A stretch of DNA of 64,000 nucleotides from G965202915 sp965205955 (GCA_965205955.1 OZ242192.1:1612001-1676000); one strand, 5' to 3'. Positions 16,970-26,625 are shown, counted from the first letter of the stretch. Translations and numbers: made by a program. The notes: generated from the sequence alone by a model not told the origin.

Positions 16970-19900
16970 CTCCGATGGGCTTCATCCACTTGCACGTTCA
17001 TTCCGAGTACTCATTGTCCGATGGCATTGTCCGCATAGATGAATTTGCCCGCGCGCTGGCCGATATGAATATGCCTGCCGCCGCTATAACGGAACAATCC
17101 AATCTTTTTTCAGCAATTAAATTTTATCGGGCCATGCAGGCCGGCGGAATCAAACCGATTATCGGGTGTGAATTGAACCTTATTCCGCCCACGCAGGAGG
17201 ATACACACAGTCGTATTGTTTTGTTATGTCAAAACATCATCGGCTATGGAAACCTGAGCAGGTTGGTTACGCGCAGTTATATCGATGGCTGGCATCGCGG
17301 TATTCCGAGCATTACATATGAATGGCTGGCCGAATTGAATGAAGGTCTGATTGCTTTGTCCTGTGCGGAAGATGGCGATGCCGCACAGGCGCTTTTGCGA
17401 AAAAAAAAATCAGAAGCGGAACAAAAAATAACGTACTGGATGACTCACTTTCCCGATCGATTTTATCTGGAATTGCAAAGAATCGGGCATGATCTTCAAG
17501 AGGTTTATATTCATCGCATTCTCGAACTGGCAGGTAGATTTAATTTACCGGTCGTGACAAGCAATAATGTCCGATTTTTACTGCCTGAAGATTATGAAGC
17601 GCATGAAACCAGGGTCTGTATTAATCAAGGCCATATATTGGATGATACAAGGAGGCGGCAGCAATACAGCGCACAGCAGTATCTTCGCTCTTCGGAAGAA
17701 ATGCTGGAATTATTCGATGACATTCCCGAGGCAATAGCCAATACCGCACATATTGCCCAGCGTTGTACCATTGAATTTAAATTAGGTGAATATTTTTTGC
17801 CTCGTTTTCCGGTTTCCGACTGCTCCAGTCAGGATGAATTATTGCGGAAAAACGCAGAAGCAGGATTTGAACAGCGGCTGGCTCAAAGTAAATCGGACGG
17901 GATCAATATCGTTGAAGAAAAATATTGGAAAAGACTGGATGCTGAAATTGAGATTATCAACAGCATGGGGTTTGCAGGGTATTTTCTGATTGTCGCGGAT
18001 TTTATTCACTGGGCGAAAAAAAATAATATACCCGTCGGTCCCGGTCGTGGTTCTGGCGCAGGTTCGCTGGTCGCCTATACATTGGGAATCACCGAACTCG
18101 ATCCTGTGCCTTTTAACCTTTTATTTGAACGTTTTCTCAATCCAGAACGGATATCGCCGCCCGATTTCGATATTGATTTCTGCATGGACCGGCGCGATGA
18201 AGTAATTGATTATGTTGCCAATAAATACGGGCATGATCGCGTTTCCCAGATCATTACCTTTGGCACCATGGCGGCCAAGGCGGTGATACGGGATGTTGGT
18301 CGCGTATTGGGGTTTCCATACGGGTTCGTTGATCAAATAGCAAAACTGGTGCCGCTCGATTTGAATATGACCTTGGCTCGCGCACTTGCCCAGGAAGAAC
18401 AGCTATCGCAGAGATATGCCAAAGAAGAGGAAGTAAAAAGACTGATTGATCTGGCAAAAAAACTTGAGGGAATTGCCAGAAATGCGGGAAAACATGCGGG
18501 AGGCCTGGTTATTGCTCCGAAGGCCTTGACTGCATACATGCCTTTATATTGCGAGCAGGGCAGCGATGCTACCGCGACCCAGTTCGATATGGGAGACGTT
18601 GAAGCAATTGGTCTGGTTAAATTCGATTTTCTCGGTCTTCGGACACTTACTATTATTGACTGGGCAATAAAAGATACGAACAGGCTGAGGCAGAAGCGCA
18701 AGCTCGAACCGGTAGATATAAATAAAATTCCGCATAACGATAAAAAAGTATTCAGCCTGATTCAGAAAATGCAGACCACGGCCATTTTTCAACTTGAATC
18801 CGATGGAATAAGAAAATTGATAAAGCGGCTTAGACCCGATTCTTTTGATGATTTAATTGCACTGGTGGCGTTGTTCAGACCGGGACCGTTGCAGTCGGGC
18901 ATGGTGGATGATTTTATCGACAGAAAACACGGGCGGGCTGAAGTCCGCTATTTGCACGATTCTCTGGAGCCCATACTGAAATCTACCTACGGTGTGATCT
19001 TGTACCAGGAACAGGTTATGCAGATTGCCCAGGTATTAGCCGGATATACATTGGGTTCCGCCGATATCTTGCGCCGTGCCATGGGCAAGAAAAAACCAGA
19101 GGAAATGGCAGAACAAAGAGAGTTTTTTGTTCAAGGAGCGGTAGAACGAAATATAAATAAAGGCCTTGCCACAAAGATTTTCGATCTCATGGAAAAATTT
19201 GCCGGCTATGGTTTCAATAAATCGCATTCGGCGGCCTATGCGCTCATTGCATATCAAACAGCCTGGCTGAAGACGCACTATTCGGCGGCATTCATGGCTG
19301 CCGTTTTATCTGCCGATATGGAAAACACGGATAAAGTCATTCTGCTGCTTGAAGAATTGAAGAGACTGGAGATTGACCTATTGCCGCCGACGATTAATCA
19401 CAGTTTCTATAATTTTACCACTGTGAATGAATCCACCATTCGTTACGGCCTTGGCGCAATAAAAGGGATGGGCACTATAGCCGCTGATAATATTATTGAG
19501 GTAAGGGAAAAAAACCAGCAATTTTCCGATCTATTTGATTTATGCAGACGCATTGATCTGCGCAAGGTTACCAAGCGATCTCTAGAGGCGATGATTAAAT
19601 CCGGCTGTCTTGATGAATTGGATCCGAGCCGTAGCATTTTGTCGGCAAATCTCGACAAGGCAATATCCTCTGCCGAGCAGTTTTTGCAAAATAAAAAAAG
19701 CGGCCAGGTGGATCTGTTTGGAGTTGGTGCCCAGGCAAATGATGGCGCGGATTGCTTCGATGCGGAAAATTACTCTGCCGCTTATGAACATGCGCCGGAC
19801 TGGGATGAAAATAAACGCCTGACGAATGAAAAAGAGGCCTTGGGCTTTTATCTGAATGGTCATCCGATTGAGAGTTACGAAGATGAATTAGCCAGGATCA

Positions 19901-20457
19901 TTACCGTAAAATTAAATCAATTATCCCCCGGCAAGATCAGGGTAGCCGGTTATATTATGGAAATACGCACTAAATATAATGCGCGCGGCAAATCGGCGGA
20001 AGTACGCTTGGATGACCGCAGTGCCAGAGTTATAATACGAGTATATTCGGAGGAGTACCGGACATACAGGCATTTACTTCTCAAAGATCAATTGATTATC
20101 GTCAGCGGCACCGCCGCTAAAGATGAGTATATTGCAGGCGGACATTCTATTAAAGCTAAAGAAATATATACGCTTGACTATTTCAGGGAGCGCTATGGCA
20201 CATTGAATCTGTCACTATCGGATAAAGACGTGGATGCTGGGAGAGTGCGTGTATTACAGGATATAATAGCGCCGTTTCGCAAGGGAAACAGCCATGTTCT
20301 GATAAATTATAATAAAGATGGCACACGTGGCAGAATCAATCTTGGGGATGATTGGAAATTGATGCTGAATGATGAATTACTACAAAAATTATATACGTCC
20401 TTTGGCATGGAAAACGTTAACGTAGACTACAAATTCAACAGACTGCCGATTCAATGA
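16951..20457 (+). CDS. dnaE: DNA polymerase III alpha subunit
   Basis: Replicative polymerase subunit. The 1,168 residues (1,160 if translation starts at ATG 16975) match the family length. Domains in order: N-terminal PHP domain (FIHLHVHSEYSLSDG; the metal-binding TDHGN-like site reads TEQSN, a degenerate PHP typical of enzymes that rely on DnaQ for proofreading); C-family palm with the catalytic aspartates in PPDFDIDFCMDRRDEVIDY and an earlier GPGRGSGAGSLVAY; the beta-clamp binding region and tandem HhH; and a C-terminal OB fold (IRVAGYIMEIRTKYNARG). Confidence 0.97.
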   Translation: MQTKRVAPMGFIHLHVHSEYSLSDGIVRIDEFARALADMNMPAAAITEQSNLFSAIKFYRAMQAGGIKPIIGCELNLIPPTQEDTHSRIVLLCQNIIGYGNLSRLVTRSYIDGWHRGIPSITYEWLAELNEGLIALSCAEDGDAAQALLRKKKSEAEQKITYWMTHFPDRFYLELQRIGHDLQEVYIHRILELAGRFNLPVVTSNNVRFLLPEDYEAHETRVCINQGHILDDTRRRQQYSAQQYLRSSEEMLELFDDIPEAIANTAHIAQRCTIEFKLGEYFLPRFPVSDCSSQDELLRKNAEAGFEQRLAQSKSDGINIVEEKYWKRLDAEIEIINSMGFAGYFLIVADFIHWAKKNNIPVGPGRGSGAGSLVAYTLGITELDPVPFNLLFERFLNPERISPPDFDIDFCMDRRDEVIDYVANKYGHDRVSQIITFGTMAAKAVIRDVGRVLGFPYGFVDQIAKLVPLDLNMTLARALAQEEQLSQRYAKEEEVKRLIDLAKKLEGIARNAGKHAGGLVIAPKALTAYMPLYCEQGSDATATQFDMGDVEAIGLVKFDFLGLRTLTIIDWAIKDTNRLRQKRKLEPVDINKIPHNDKKVFSLIQKMQTTAIFQLESDGIRKLIKRLRPDSFDDLIALVALFRPGPLQSGMVDDFIDRKHGRAEVRYLHDSLEPILKSTYGVILYQEQVMQIAQVLAGYTLGSADILRRAMGKKKPEEMAEQREFFVQGAVERNINKGLATKIFDLMEKFAGYGFNKSHSAAYALIAYQTAWLKTHYSAAFMAAVLSADMENTDKVILLLEELKRLEIDLLPPTINHSFYNFTTVNESTIRYGLGAIKGMGTIAADNIIEVREKNQQFSDLFDLCRRIDLRKVTKRSLEAMIKSGCLDELDPSRSILSANLDKAISSAEQFLQNKKSGQVDLFGVGAQANDGADCFDAENYSAAYEHAPDWDENKRLTNEKEALGFYLNGHPIESYEDELARIITVKLNQLSPGKIRVAGYIMEIRTKYNARGKSAEVRLDDRSARVIIRVYSEEYRTYRHLLLKDQLIIVSGTAAKDEYIAGGHSIKAKEIYTLDYFRERYGTLNLSLSDKDVDAGRVRVLQDIIAPFRKGNSHVLINYNKDGTRGRINLGDDWKLMLNDELLQKLYTSFGMENVNVDYKFNRLPIQ

Positions 20458-20478
20458 ATACTGTAAATCGATAAACCC

Positions 20479-21432
20479 ATGGATTTTCTTGATTTCGAAC
20501 GGCCTATTGCCGAACTTGAAGCGAAAATTGAAGAGTTGCGCTATGTTGGCACGGATAAAGAGCTGAACATTACTCACGAAATCAGCAAGTTACAGGAGAA
20601 AAGCGCCGAGCTGATAAGATCCATTTTTTCATCCTTATCGGCGTGGCAAATCTCTCAGTTGGCGAGGCATCCGGGAAGGCCCTATACCCTGGACTACATT
20701 GAAAGAATAATTACCGATTTCGAAGAACTGCATGGGGAGCGTAATTTTGCGGACGACCCGGCTATCGTTTGCGGTGTTGGCAGATTGGAGGGGCAATCTG
20801 TCGCAATTATTGGCCAGCAAAAGGGCAGGGATACAAAAGAAAGAATTTATCGCAATTATGGCATGCCCAGACCGGAAGGCTATCGTAAAGCGCTGAGAAT
20901 AATGAAACTCGCCGAGCGCTTTAAATTGCCGATACTGACATTTATCGATACTCCGGGCGCCTATCCGGGAATAGATGCCGAAGAACGGGGGCAAAGCGAG
21001 GCGATTGCCAGGAATCTTTTGCTCATGTCCGGGTTGAAAGTACCCATTATTTCTACAGTAATCGGTGAAGGCGGTTCGGGGGGCGCCTTGGCAATAGGCG
21101 TCGCCGATTTTCTGTTTATGCTGCAATACAGCACCTATGCCGTCATATCTCCGGAGGGATGCGCGTCGATTCTATGGAAAAACGTGGACAAAGCAGAGCA
21201 GGCCGCAGAAGCGATGCACATTACCGCCGCCAAGTTGAAAAAACTGGGATTGATCGATGCAGTGATTAACGAACCACCGGGCGGCGCCCATAGAAATTAT
21301 AATACTACCGCTCAGTTCTTGAAAAAAGAATTGCTGGAGAAGCTCAAGCTATTATCACAAAAAAGCAGCGAGCAGTTGGTTATGGAGCGCCGGCAGAAAA
21401 TAAGAGACGTTGGAAAATATAAAATAAACTAG
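20479..21432 (+). CDS. accA: Acetyl-CoA carboxylase carboxyltransferase subunit alpha
   Basis: With AccD forms the carboxyltransferase that makes malonyl-CoA. The 317 residues include the N-terminal helical hairpin, a crotonase-like core with FIDTPGAYPGIDAEERGQSEAIA and the oxyanion-stabilising glycines VIGEGGSGGALAIGVAD, and YAVISPEGCASILWK. It lies 21 bases after dnaE, the usual neighbour. Confidence 0.97.
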   Translation: MDFLDFERPIAELEAKIEELRYVGTDKELNITHEISKLQEKSAELIRSIFSSLSAWQISQLARHPGRPYTLDYIERIITDFEELHGERNFADDPAIVCGVGRLEGQSVAIIGQQKGRDTKERIYRNYGMPRPEGYRKALRIMKLAERFKLPILTFIDTPGAYPGIDAEERGQSEAIARNLLLMSGLKVPIISTVIGEGGSGGALAIGVADFLFMLQYSTYAVISPEGCASILWKNVDKAEQAAEAMHITAAKLKKLGLIDAVINEPPGGAHRNYNTTAQFLKKELLEKLKLLSQKSSEQLVMERRQKIRDVGKYKIN

Positions 21433-21458
21433 CGAATCCGCGCATCGGATACGATAAT

Positions 21459-22808
21459 TTGCCTGTTTCCAAGCTCACCCCTTCCAATATATACCATCGG
21501 TTAGCTCAATATCCTGCCGCCAATAAATATATCATTGCATGCAGCGGCGGTCTGGATTCGCATGTGCTGCTGCATCTTATGCACGCCCTGTCTCCGCAGT
21601 TGAGTGCCGTCCTTGCCTGTATCTATATAAACCATGGATTGAGTGAGCACAGCGATAATTGGGGCAGGTTTTGCCGGAATATATCCAATCGATACGCTAT
21701 AGATTTTATAGAATTGAAGATACAGGAAGCCCCGCCTGCAGGAGTAAGCATAGAAGCCTGGGCGCGTGAGATGCGCTACCGGCTTATTTCCGACGAAATG
21801 GCCGACGGTGATATTTTGATGACCGCGCACCATCGGGATGATCAAGTCGAAACCGTTTTGCTCCATTTATTGCGTGGTTCCGGCCCCAGAGGACTGTCGG
21901 GCATGCGTACAATCCGCCGATTTGGCAGAGGCTGGCATGCAAGACCGATACTCGATTGCAATAGAGATGAACTCCTGCACTACGCAATAAATAATAAACT
22001 CAATTATATCAGCGATGAAAGCAATCAGGACGTACGCTACGATAGAAATTTTCTAAGAAAAAATATCCTGCCCGGATTGAGAAAAAGATGGCCAAACCTG
22101 AATAAAACACTTGCCCGCGCAGCCGATAATCAATTATTTGCAGCAAAAATCCTGGATGCCTTGGGAGCGGAGGATTTAAAGGCGGCTCAGGGTGAAAACA
22201 ACCGGGTGATTGATCTGGACAAATTTGAAAAACTGGATGAACAAAGACAGATTAATCTCATTATATACTGGCTGCGGATTCTGGATCTGCCGGCCCCCGG
22301 AGTAGCACATATCGATGAAATAATGAAAAATATTATTTTATCGGATTATTCTAAAACTCCCTGCACAAATTGGCCGGGAGCCGAGATCAGACGATACCGT
22401 CGAATGATGTATGCCCTGAAGCCACTGTCCCCCCATAATCCCGGCGCCTGCTACTCGTGGGACATAAACCGGCCATTGACTCTTTCCTATGGGATTATTG
22501 AGGCCGCCAAAGGGACCGGCAACGGATTGGCGGCAAAGTTATGCAGCGCCGGGGACATCTCCATTCGCTACAGACAGGGTGGGGAAAAGATAAGGCTGGC
22601 AGAACGAAGACACTCAATTACCGTAAAGGATCTCTTCCAAAAATATGGCGTCATTCCCTGGTATAGAGATCGGATCCCGCTGATATATATTGACGGCAAC
22701 CTGGCCGCCATTCCCGATATCTGTATAGATGGCCGATTTGCCGCCAAAAAAGATGAGACCTCATGGAGTATAACTTGGAAGCACCCCGACCCGATCATGT
22801 ATGGTTGA
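21459..22808 (+). CDS. tilS: tRNA(Ile)-lysidine synthase (TTG start)
   Basis: Converts C34 of the CAU anticodon of tRNA-Ile2 to lysidine, so that it decodes AUA. The PP-loop motif SGGLDS is at residues about 30-35, followed by YINHGLSEHSDNW, TAHHRDDQVETVLLHLLRGSG, the substrate loop DESNQDVRYDRNFLR and the C-terminal domains (IRYRQGGEKIRLAERRHSITVKDLFQ). The 449-residue protein appears complete. TTG 21459 is the only start candidate before the conserved region. A 54-bp internal piece (22,209-22,262) is duplicated at 26,626-26,679. The accessory region begins directly after this gene. Confidence 0.94.
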   Translation: MPVSKLTPSNIYHRLAQYPAANKYIIACSGGLDSHVLLHLMHALSPQLSAVLACIYINHGLSEHSDNWGRFCRNISNRYAIDFIELKIQEAPPAGVSIEAWAREMRYRLISDEMADGDILMTAHHRDDQVETVLLHLLRGSGPRGLSGMRTIRRFGRGWHARPILDCNRDELLHYAINNKLNYISDESNQDVRYDRNFLRKNILPGLRKRWPNLNKTLARAADNQLFAAKILDALGAEDLKAAQGENNRVIDLDKFEKLDEQRQINLIIYWLRILDLPAPGVAHIDEIMKNIILSDYSKTPCTNWPGAEIRRYRRMMYALKPLSPHNPGACYSWDINRPLTLSYGIIEAAKGTGNGLAAKLCSAGDISIRYRQGGEKIRLAERRHSITVKDLFQKYGVIPWYRDRIPLIYIDGNLAAIPDICIDGRFAAKKDETSWSITWKHPDPIMYG

Positions 22809-22836
22809 TACCATGGTTGATACCATGGTATCTGCT

Positions 22837-22914
22837 ACCCACCCCGATGGGTTGTGCTGAACTTGATTGTGACGGGAATGGAAGCCCTGATCATGAAGAA
22901 GATTGTCAGTGACA
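22837..22914 (+). pseudogene. Possible remnant of an RHS toxin tip
   Basis: An open frame without a start codon ends in ELDCDGNGSPDHEEDCQ followed by a stop, 23 bases before the start of the next gene. The cysteine- and aspartate-rich end resembles the tails of RHS toxin tips, and the position just ahead of an immunity-like gene matches five other places in this region. The rest of the spacer after tilS holds only a GATACCATGGTATC palindrome of unknown meaning. The call rests on context. Confidence 0.3.
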
Positions 22915-22937
22915 TATAAAACAGGAGAAAAGTTGCG

Positions 22938-23306
22938 ATGCAGAGTTTTGATATTGAATTAGCTTTAATGACGTTATCATCAACGGGTGCTGATGAAGTT
23001 TCATACATTCTTCCGAAGGATTATTTAATTGAGCATAGATCAAATACCGGATGGGGATATGTATTGCGTCTTCCGGATGATAAGTTGTCAGGTGATCTTA
23101 ATGAACAAACCATAGCTTTTCTGACGGGACTTACATCGATAATGAAATGGGTAAAAAGTTCGTCAAGTGTATTAAGGGTTGCCGTTTTCCATGACTTCAA
23201 TGTCAGTGCGTATTGTGACATTAATCTTGATGAGTTTGATTTGTTCGTGTCATCTGATCTAAAATTAGAACTTACAGTTTATCCTGTTGACGAAACTGTT
23301 GATTAA
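22938..23306 (+). CDS. Small soluble protein, candidate immunity protein
   Basis: 122 residues with no signal peptide or membrane segment, acidic overall. AGGAG lies eight bases before the start. The layout (an N-terminal strand, a middle stretch GWGYVLRLPDDKLSGDLNEQ, and a C-terminal alternation ending LKLELTVYPVDE) recalls the DUF4279-type immunity fold, but I cannot confirm membership. It follows a possible toxin-tip remnant, and downstream begins a chain of RHS fragments, so an immunity role is the best guess. Confidence 0.55.
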   Translation: MQSFDIELALMTLSSTGADEVSYILPKDYLIEHRSNTGWGYVLRLPDDKLSGDLNEQTIAFLTGLTSIMKWVKSSSSVLRVAVFHDFNVSAYCDINLDEFDLFVSSDLKLELTVYPVDETVD

Positions 23307-23344
23307 CGAAAGGTTTCTTGGGTAGTCTATACGCAAGGTGGTGC

Positions 23345-23708
23345 ATGATTTGTCTTTTTCTTTAACAATGAAGATTTGATTTGAATGGTTATGAAATTTT
23401 CAAATTCAATGATTGTATTCTTCACGCTAGTAGTACTTGTCTTGCTATTTGAGTTAATGATGCGTTTATATGCGCCACCAGGTAATCTTATGTTTGTGAT
23501 AATATTTAGTGTACTGGCTATATTCACGCCTTTTGTTTTACTGGTAGTCCAACCTTACACTATTCCATTGACACTGATTTTTATTTATTTATTTTATTTA
23601 TTGGCATATAAATTTAAAACCATTCATTATAAAAATATATATTTAGTTTTTTTGACATTTTTTTGGTATTGGTATGGGTGGTTATGTTTCTCCTATCACG
23701 CAACATAA
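23345..23708 (+). CDS. Small multi-spanning membrane protein, copy 1 (CDS from 23385)
   Basis: Coding starts at ATG 23385 (or 23391); the listed span includes a 40-bp leader shared with copy 2. The 107-residue product has about four hydrophobic segments: residues 8-24, 33-47, 50-70 and 75-100. Its C-terminal two-thirds (QPYTIPLTLIFIYLFYLLAY, then FLTFFWYWYGWLCF) is almost identical to the protein at 29,377-29,745, and the leader DNA is also shared. Just before the leader, ACGCAAGGTGGTGCATGA matches RHS core sequence at 24,264, marking a rearrangement junction. Like its copy, it is followed at once by RHS core. Likely an immunity protein for a lost toxin tip. Confidence 0.6.
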
Positions 23709-23734
23709 TTAAATATAAGAGTTCATTCAATAAT

Positions 23735-24370
23735 ATGAGTGAATTACGCTACCGGGGTGATGACTGGATGCTTGGCTGTCGCTACGGCAACGGGCAGTTG
23801 GACCAACGCAGCTATGACCTGCAAGGGCGGTTGACTGCTCAGCGGCTGTCGGGGGCCGAGGATACCCAGACCGATGCCCGTACCTACCGTTACGATGCCA
23901 ACAGCAACATCTTGGACCTGAGCGGCAGCTACGAGCGCAACCGCTACGGCTATGACGCGCTGGACCGGCTGCAGAGCGACCGCATTGATGAAGCGTCCCC
24001 GGAGCAGTATGAGTACGACCTGAACCACAATCGGCTGAGTGCAGAGCAGGAGGGGGCAGGGAACATACGTTATGACTACACCCCGGGCAGCAACCGGTTG
24101 GAGGCAAGCGAGGAGCGACGCGGGGTGGGGGCAGCGCCGTTTGCGCCCCGAACATCCCGGCGCCTGGAGTACAACGACGCAGGACGGCTATGGCGGCTGC
24201 ATGAAGGGGATCCCCCCGACCAGCGCCTGCGTACTGAATACATCTACAACGGGATGGGCCAGCGCACACGCAAGGTGGTGCATGATGCGGACGGGAGTAA
24301 CCGCAAGCATCCAGCATGTTGGTGGGACTGCACTAATGATGACGAAGACTCATGTTCAGTAGAAAACTAA
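23735..24370 (+). pseudogene. RHS/YD-repeat core fragment with short tip remnant
   Basis: Encodes repeated YD motifs (YDLQGRLTAQRLSG, YRYDANSNILDLSGSYERN, YGYDALDRLQSDRID, YEYDLNHNRLSAEQ, EYIYNGMGQRTRKVVHDADG) that in full RHS proteins wrap into a hollow shell around a C-terminal toxin. There is no N terminus: the frame opens out of the preceding membrane gene. The core is cut before its end and joined to KHPACWWDCTNDDEDSCSVEN, probably the tail of a different toxin tip. Codon use is markedly more G+C-rich than in the A+T-rich small genes on either side. It ends 12 bases before the next membrane gene. Confidence 0.85.
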
Positions 24371-24382
24371 GGTAATGCTGAC

Positions 24383-24703
24383 ATGGCTATAATCAATAGG
24401 GTTGTTTTTTTCGGTTTGATAGTTTTCGGCGGAATTATGTATTTGTCTCTTTTGGTATATTTCGTATTTCCAAGTATTTATATTTATATTCAGCTACCAC
24501 AATGGCTGACTGGGGCGTCCGTTATCTTAGCTTATTTTTTTGGAGTATTTGCCATTTTGGCGTTATTCTGTGTTTTATTGTTTTCTATTATGAGAAGGCA
24601 GCTTTCAATAATAAAACCTCTTTATGTTGTGAATGGGTTACTTGCATTTGTAGGTTTTGGATTTCCCTTGCTTTTAATGATAATCGACGAATTACAATTA
24701 TAA
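24383..24703 (+). CDS. Small membrane protein, candidate immunity protein
   Basis: 106 residues with three strong hydrophobic segments (about 6-28, 43-65 and 80-102) separated by short basic loops (MRRQLSIIK). It starts 12 bases after a truncated RHS toxin tip and is A+T-rich, the usual pairing of an RHS tip with its own membrane-borne immunity protein. I do not recognise the family. The 136 bases after it hold no clear gene before the next RHS piece. Confidence 0.55.
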   Translation: MAIINRVVFFGLIVFGGIMYLSLLVYFVFPSIYIYIQLPQWLTGASVILAYFFGVFAILALFCVLLFSIMRRQLSIIKPLYVVNGLLAFVGFGFPLLLMIIDELQL

Positions 24704-24866
24704 CGACGTATTACTCGGCACCCCAAGAATCATTCAGCAGGTGCGTTAAACCCGACAACAGCACTCAGTATGTAACGATACTGTTTGATACCCTCGACTA
24801 CGACCACATTGGAGTTATGGAGGAATTCTTGGAAGTTTCGTGTCCCTAATCAAACGACATCCTACA

Positions 24867-25079
24867 TACCCGGACCACCTGATGACTACTCGTCTTGGGA
24901 TGGATGAGACAGGGACGGTGGTATGGCACTGGGAAGGGGAGGCATTTGGGGAAAGTGAAGCAGAGCAGTACCCGGATGGGGATGGCAGGGAGGTGGTGAT
25001 GCGTTTGCGCTTTCCGGGGCAGTACTTCAATGCCGAGTCTAACCTTACTGTTGTGCCTCAAAAACCCCAAGAAATGTAG
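24867..25079 (+). pseudogene. RHS core fragment (near C-terminal core)
   Basis: The segment YPDHLMTTRLGMDETGTVVWHWEGEAFGESEAEQ...RFPGQYFNAESN is the part of an RHS core that lies just before the conserved core end; the same stretch is intact at 30,226-30,400. The open frame (from about 24,840) has no proper start, and it loses the core pattern after ESN, ending TVVPQKPQEM. The normal continuation (YDPxxGRY, DPIGL) is missing. Confidence 0.8.
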
Positions 25080-25255
25080 AAAAATACTTACAATGTAAAC
25101 TCCGCAAATGTATAATGCTGAGAAAAGCAGTAAGAGCTTGTCATGGACGCAAAAATGACCCCAATCCGAGAAAGCATAATATGGCTATCCAACAGATGAG
25201 AAACAGAGTTAAGAATTGTAATCGTTTTTTAGATAAGAAAGATTATTGTAGGTGA
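25043..25255 (+). pseudogene. Orphan RHS toxin tip, C-terminal end
   Basis: Another frame, overlapping the end of the RHS core piece, stays open for 70 codons and ends RACHGRKNDPNPRKHNMAIQ... NRFLDKKDYCR-stop. Cysteines are regularly spaced and the end is basic, as in RHS tips. Its stop codon lies six bases before the ATG of the next gene. It looks like a toxin C terminus cut from its core by a frameshift or deletion. There is no start codon with a ribosome-binding site. Confidence 0.45.
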
Positions 25256-25261
25256 TTGTCT

Positions 25262-25711
25262 ATGGATGATGTTGAAAAAAATCGTATTTTAGATAAGGTT
25301 GTATCATCCTTTTCTTCTGTCCCGTATCCATATGATTATGATTATTTTAAGGCGATTGCTGATAGAGATTACTTGGACTTCAAGCCAGGAGACCAAAAAA
25401 AGCATTGGGATGATATTTCTGAAGAGGAATTGCTCAAGTACTATGACTTTATCTTCTTTCTTGACCCGGAAGGTGTAATTTATTATCTGCCTTCTTACAT
25501 TAAAGTAATTATGGAAAATACTAATATCGCTGACCACCGGTTTGGAGAGTGTTTATTCATGGAGATTGCAGACTTATTAGACCCCAAACTATTAAATGAA
25601 AATCAAAAGCAATCGATAAAAGATTTTTTGAAATATTGCCTAGACTCCATTCATCCTGAAAATGAGTTAGATGATGTATTAATTGAAAAAGCCATTTCCA
25701 ATTTAAGTTAA
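25262..25711 (+). CDS. Soluble acidic protein, candidate immunity protein (DUF6714-like)
   Basis: 149 residues from ATG 25262, no membrane segment. Visible features are an N-terminal proline-tyrosine stretch (FSSVPYPYDYDYF), then HWDDISEEELLKYYDFIFFLDPEGVIYYLPSYIKVI. This W...I..EEL......F..PE...YYLP pattern is one I associate with the DUF6714 family of immunity-like proteins found beside toxins; that assignment is from memory of the pattern. It begins six bases after the stop of an orphan toxin tip, as expected for a tip/immunity pair. Confidence 0.55.
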   Translation: MDDVEKNRILDKVVSSFSSVPYPYDYDYFKAIADRDYLDFKPGDQKKHWDDISEEELLKYYDFIFFLDPEGVIYYLPSYIKVIMENTNIADHRFGECLFMEIADLLDPKLLNENQKQSIKDFLKYCLDSIHPENELDDVLIEKAISNLS

Positions 25712-25782
25712 AAAGGGCCCAAAGGTCACCCAAATAAGAACAACGAAAACCGGGACGGATTCTGAGGTATCCCCACGAAATA

Positions 25783-26025
25783 ATGATTGATATTACGGAA
25801 GATGGAGGGCTCTATTACTGCATATTAGCCCCTGATATGTGTAACAACTGCTCGGATAAAGTAAAGCCTCCATATAGTAGCGATGATTGGGTAGAGTGCT
25901 CTAGAGAGTGTTTGCAAAAAAAAGATAAAGGGTGTAATATAACCTCTGGAGAATGTAGTGATGAAGGGATTGATTCAAGTTGTAACATAAGAATTCATTG
26001 GGAGTGTTGGCTAAAATGTTTTTGA
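25783..26025 (+). pseudogene. Cysteine-rich RHS toxin-tip remnant
   Basis: 80 residues with eleven cysteines, ending in ECSDEGIDSSCNIRIHWECWLKCF. The pattern C...C...C, then H..CW..C, before the stop occurs in the tails of some RHS tips. No signal peptide and no ribosome-binding site of note. The stop codon overlaps the start of the following membrane gene by ten bases, which again matches tip/immunity coupling. It could instead be an independent small protein. Confidence 0.45.
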
Positions 26026-26441
26026 GCAAACGACAATTGATAGGACTGTTAGTAGCTCCGTTATTTGCTCCGATGGTGTTCTTTATTATTGTGTATATTC
26101 TTGCGACGTGGCCTACTCCTTTTAGCACAGACCATGGGAATCCATTTGATGCCTTCCTTATTGTGATGGCGATCGGGACTCCTATTTCTTATTTAGTCGC
26201 GATTTTTTTAGGTATTCCTATATTAAAAATTGCAGAAAAGTTTAATCAGATAAATTTTAATTCAATTGTACTAGGCGGAGGAGTAGTTGCTATCTTACCG
26301 CTTTTAATAACAGAAATACTTAATGGAACACTTTTTGATAATCCCGCTGTATTTAATATCTACCTTTTGCTCTTTGTTTGTGGAGTACCTGTTGGAATAA
26401 TATTTTGGTTTGTTAGTGTTAGATCTAATCAGAGTAACTAA
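26016..26441 (+). CDS. Membrane protein, candidate immunity protein
   Basis: 141 residues from ATG 26016, inside the end of the preceding tip remnant. Four hydrophobic segments: about 8-30, 46-66, 82-98 and 112-132. The A+T-rich composition resembles the other small genes here. A strong terminator follows 40 bases after the stop, so this gene closes the first RHS array. The family is not recognised. Confidence 0.55.
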   Translation: MFLSKRQLIGLLVAPLFAPMVFFIIVYILATWPTPFSTDHGNPFDAFLIVMAIGTPISYLVAIFLGIPILKIAEKFNQINFNSIVLGGGVVAILPLLITEILNGTLFDNPAVFNIYLLLFVCGVPVGIIFWFVSVRSNQSN

Positions 26442-26462
26442 TTATCCACTGTCATTATTAAA

Positions 26463-26490
26463 CAGTAGAGAAGCCTTCCTCTAACCCTGC
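26463..26490 (+). repeat. 28-bp flank repeat, copy 1
   Basis: The stretch opening CAGTAGAGAAGCCTTCCTCT matches 32,336-32,363 at 25 of 28 positions. Both copies lie a few bases to a few tens of bases after the last immunity-like gene of an array. They probably mark the original 3' flank of an ancestral rhs locus that has been duplicated. Confidence 0.7.
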
Positions 26491-26508
26491 CATTGAGCAG
26501 GGTTTTTA
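26483..26508 (+). terminator. Intrinsic terminator
   Basis: AACCCTGC (26,483-26,490) pairs with GCAGGGTT (26,497-26,504) across a six-base loop and runs into TTTTT. It is a strong rho-independent terminator ending the first tip/immunity array. Confidence 0.8.
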
Positions 26509-26528
26509 TTGCCCGAATAGAACTGGAA

Positions 26529-26625
26529 TCAAATCGGCTTTAACGCACTCTCCACCTGCCGCTTAGCGATAATGGCATCAATGACATTGATGACGGTGGT
26601 CTGGTCGTCCTGACTGAGCTCTTCC
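26529..26625 (-). pseudogene. C-terminal remnant of an XRE-type transcriptional regulator
   Basis: Read leftward, the segment encodes EELSQDDQTTVINVIDAIIA followed by KRQVESALKPI and a stop. This is the usual end of small helix-turn-helix regulators (LSxxDQxxVxxVIDxxIxKRxxxxAL). The HTH part is missing: the remnant is cut exactly where the 54-bp tilS copy begins. Confidence 0.5.

Noticed and set aside
22807..22832. GATACCATGGTATC palindrome after tilS as a terminator or operator
   Set aside because: Weak A/T-containing stem, no T run after it, and part of a short direct repeat (ATGGTTGATACC); no support for a function.
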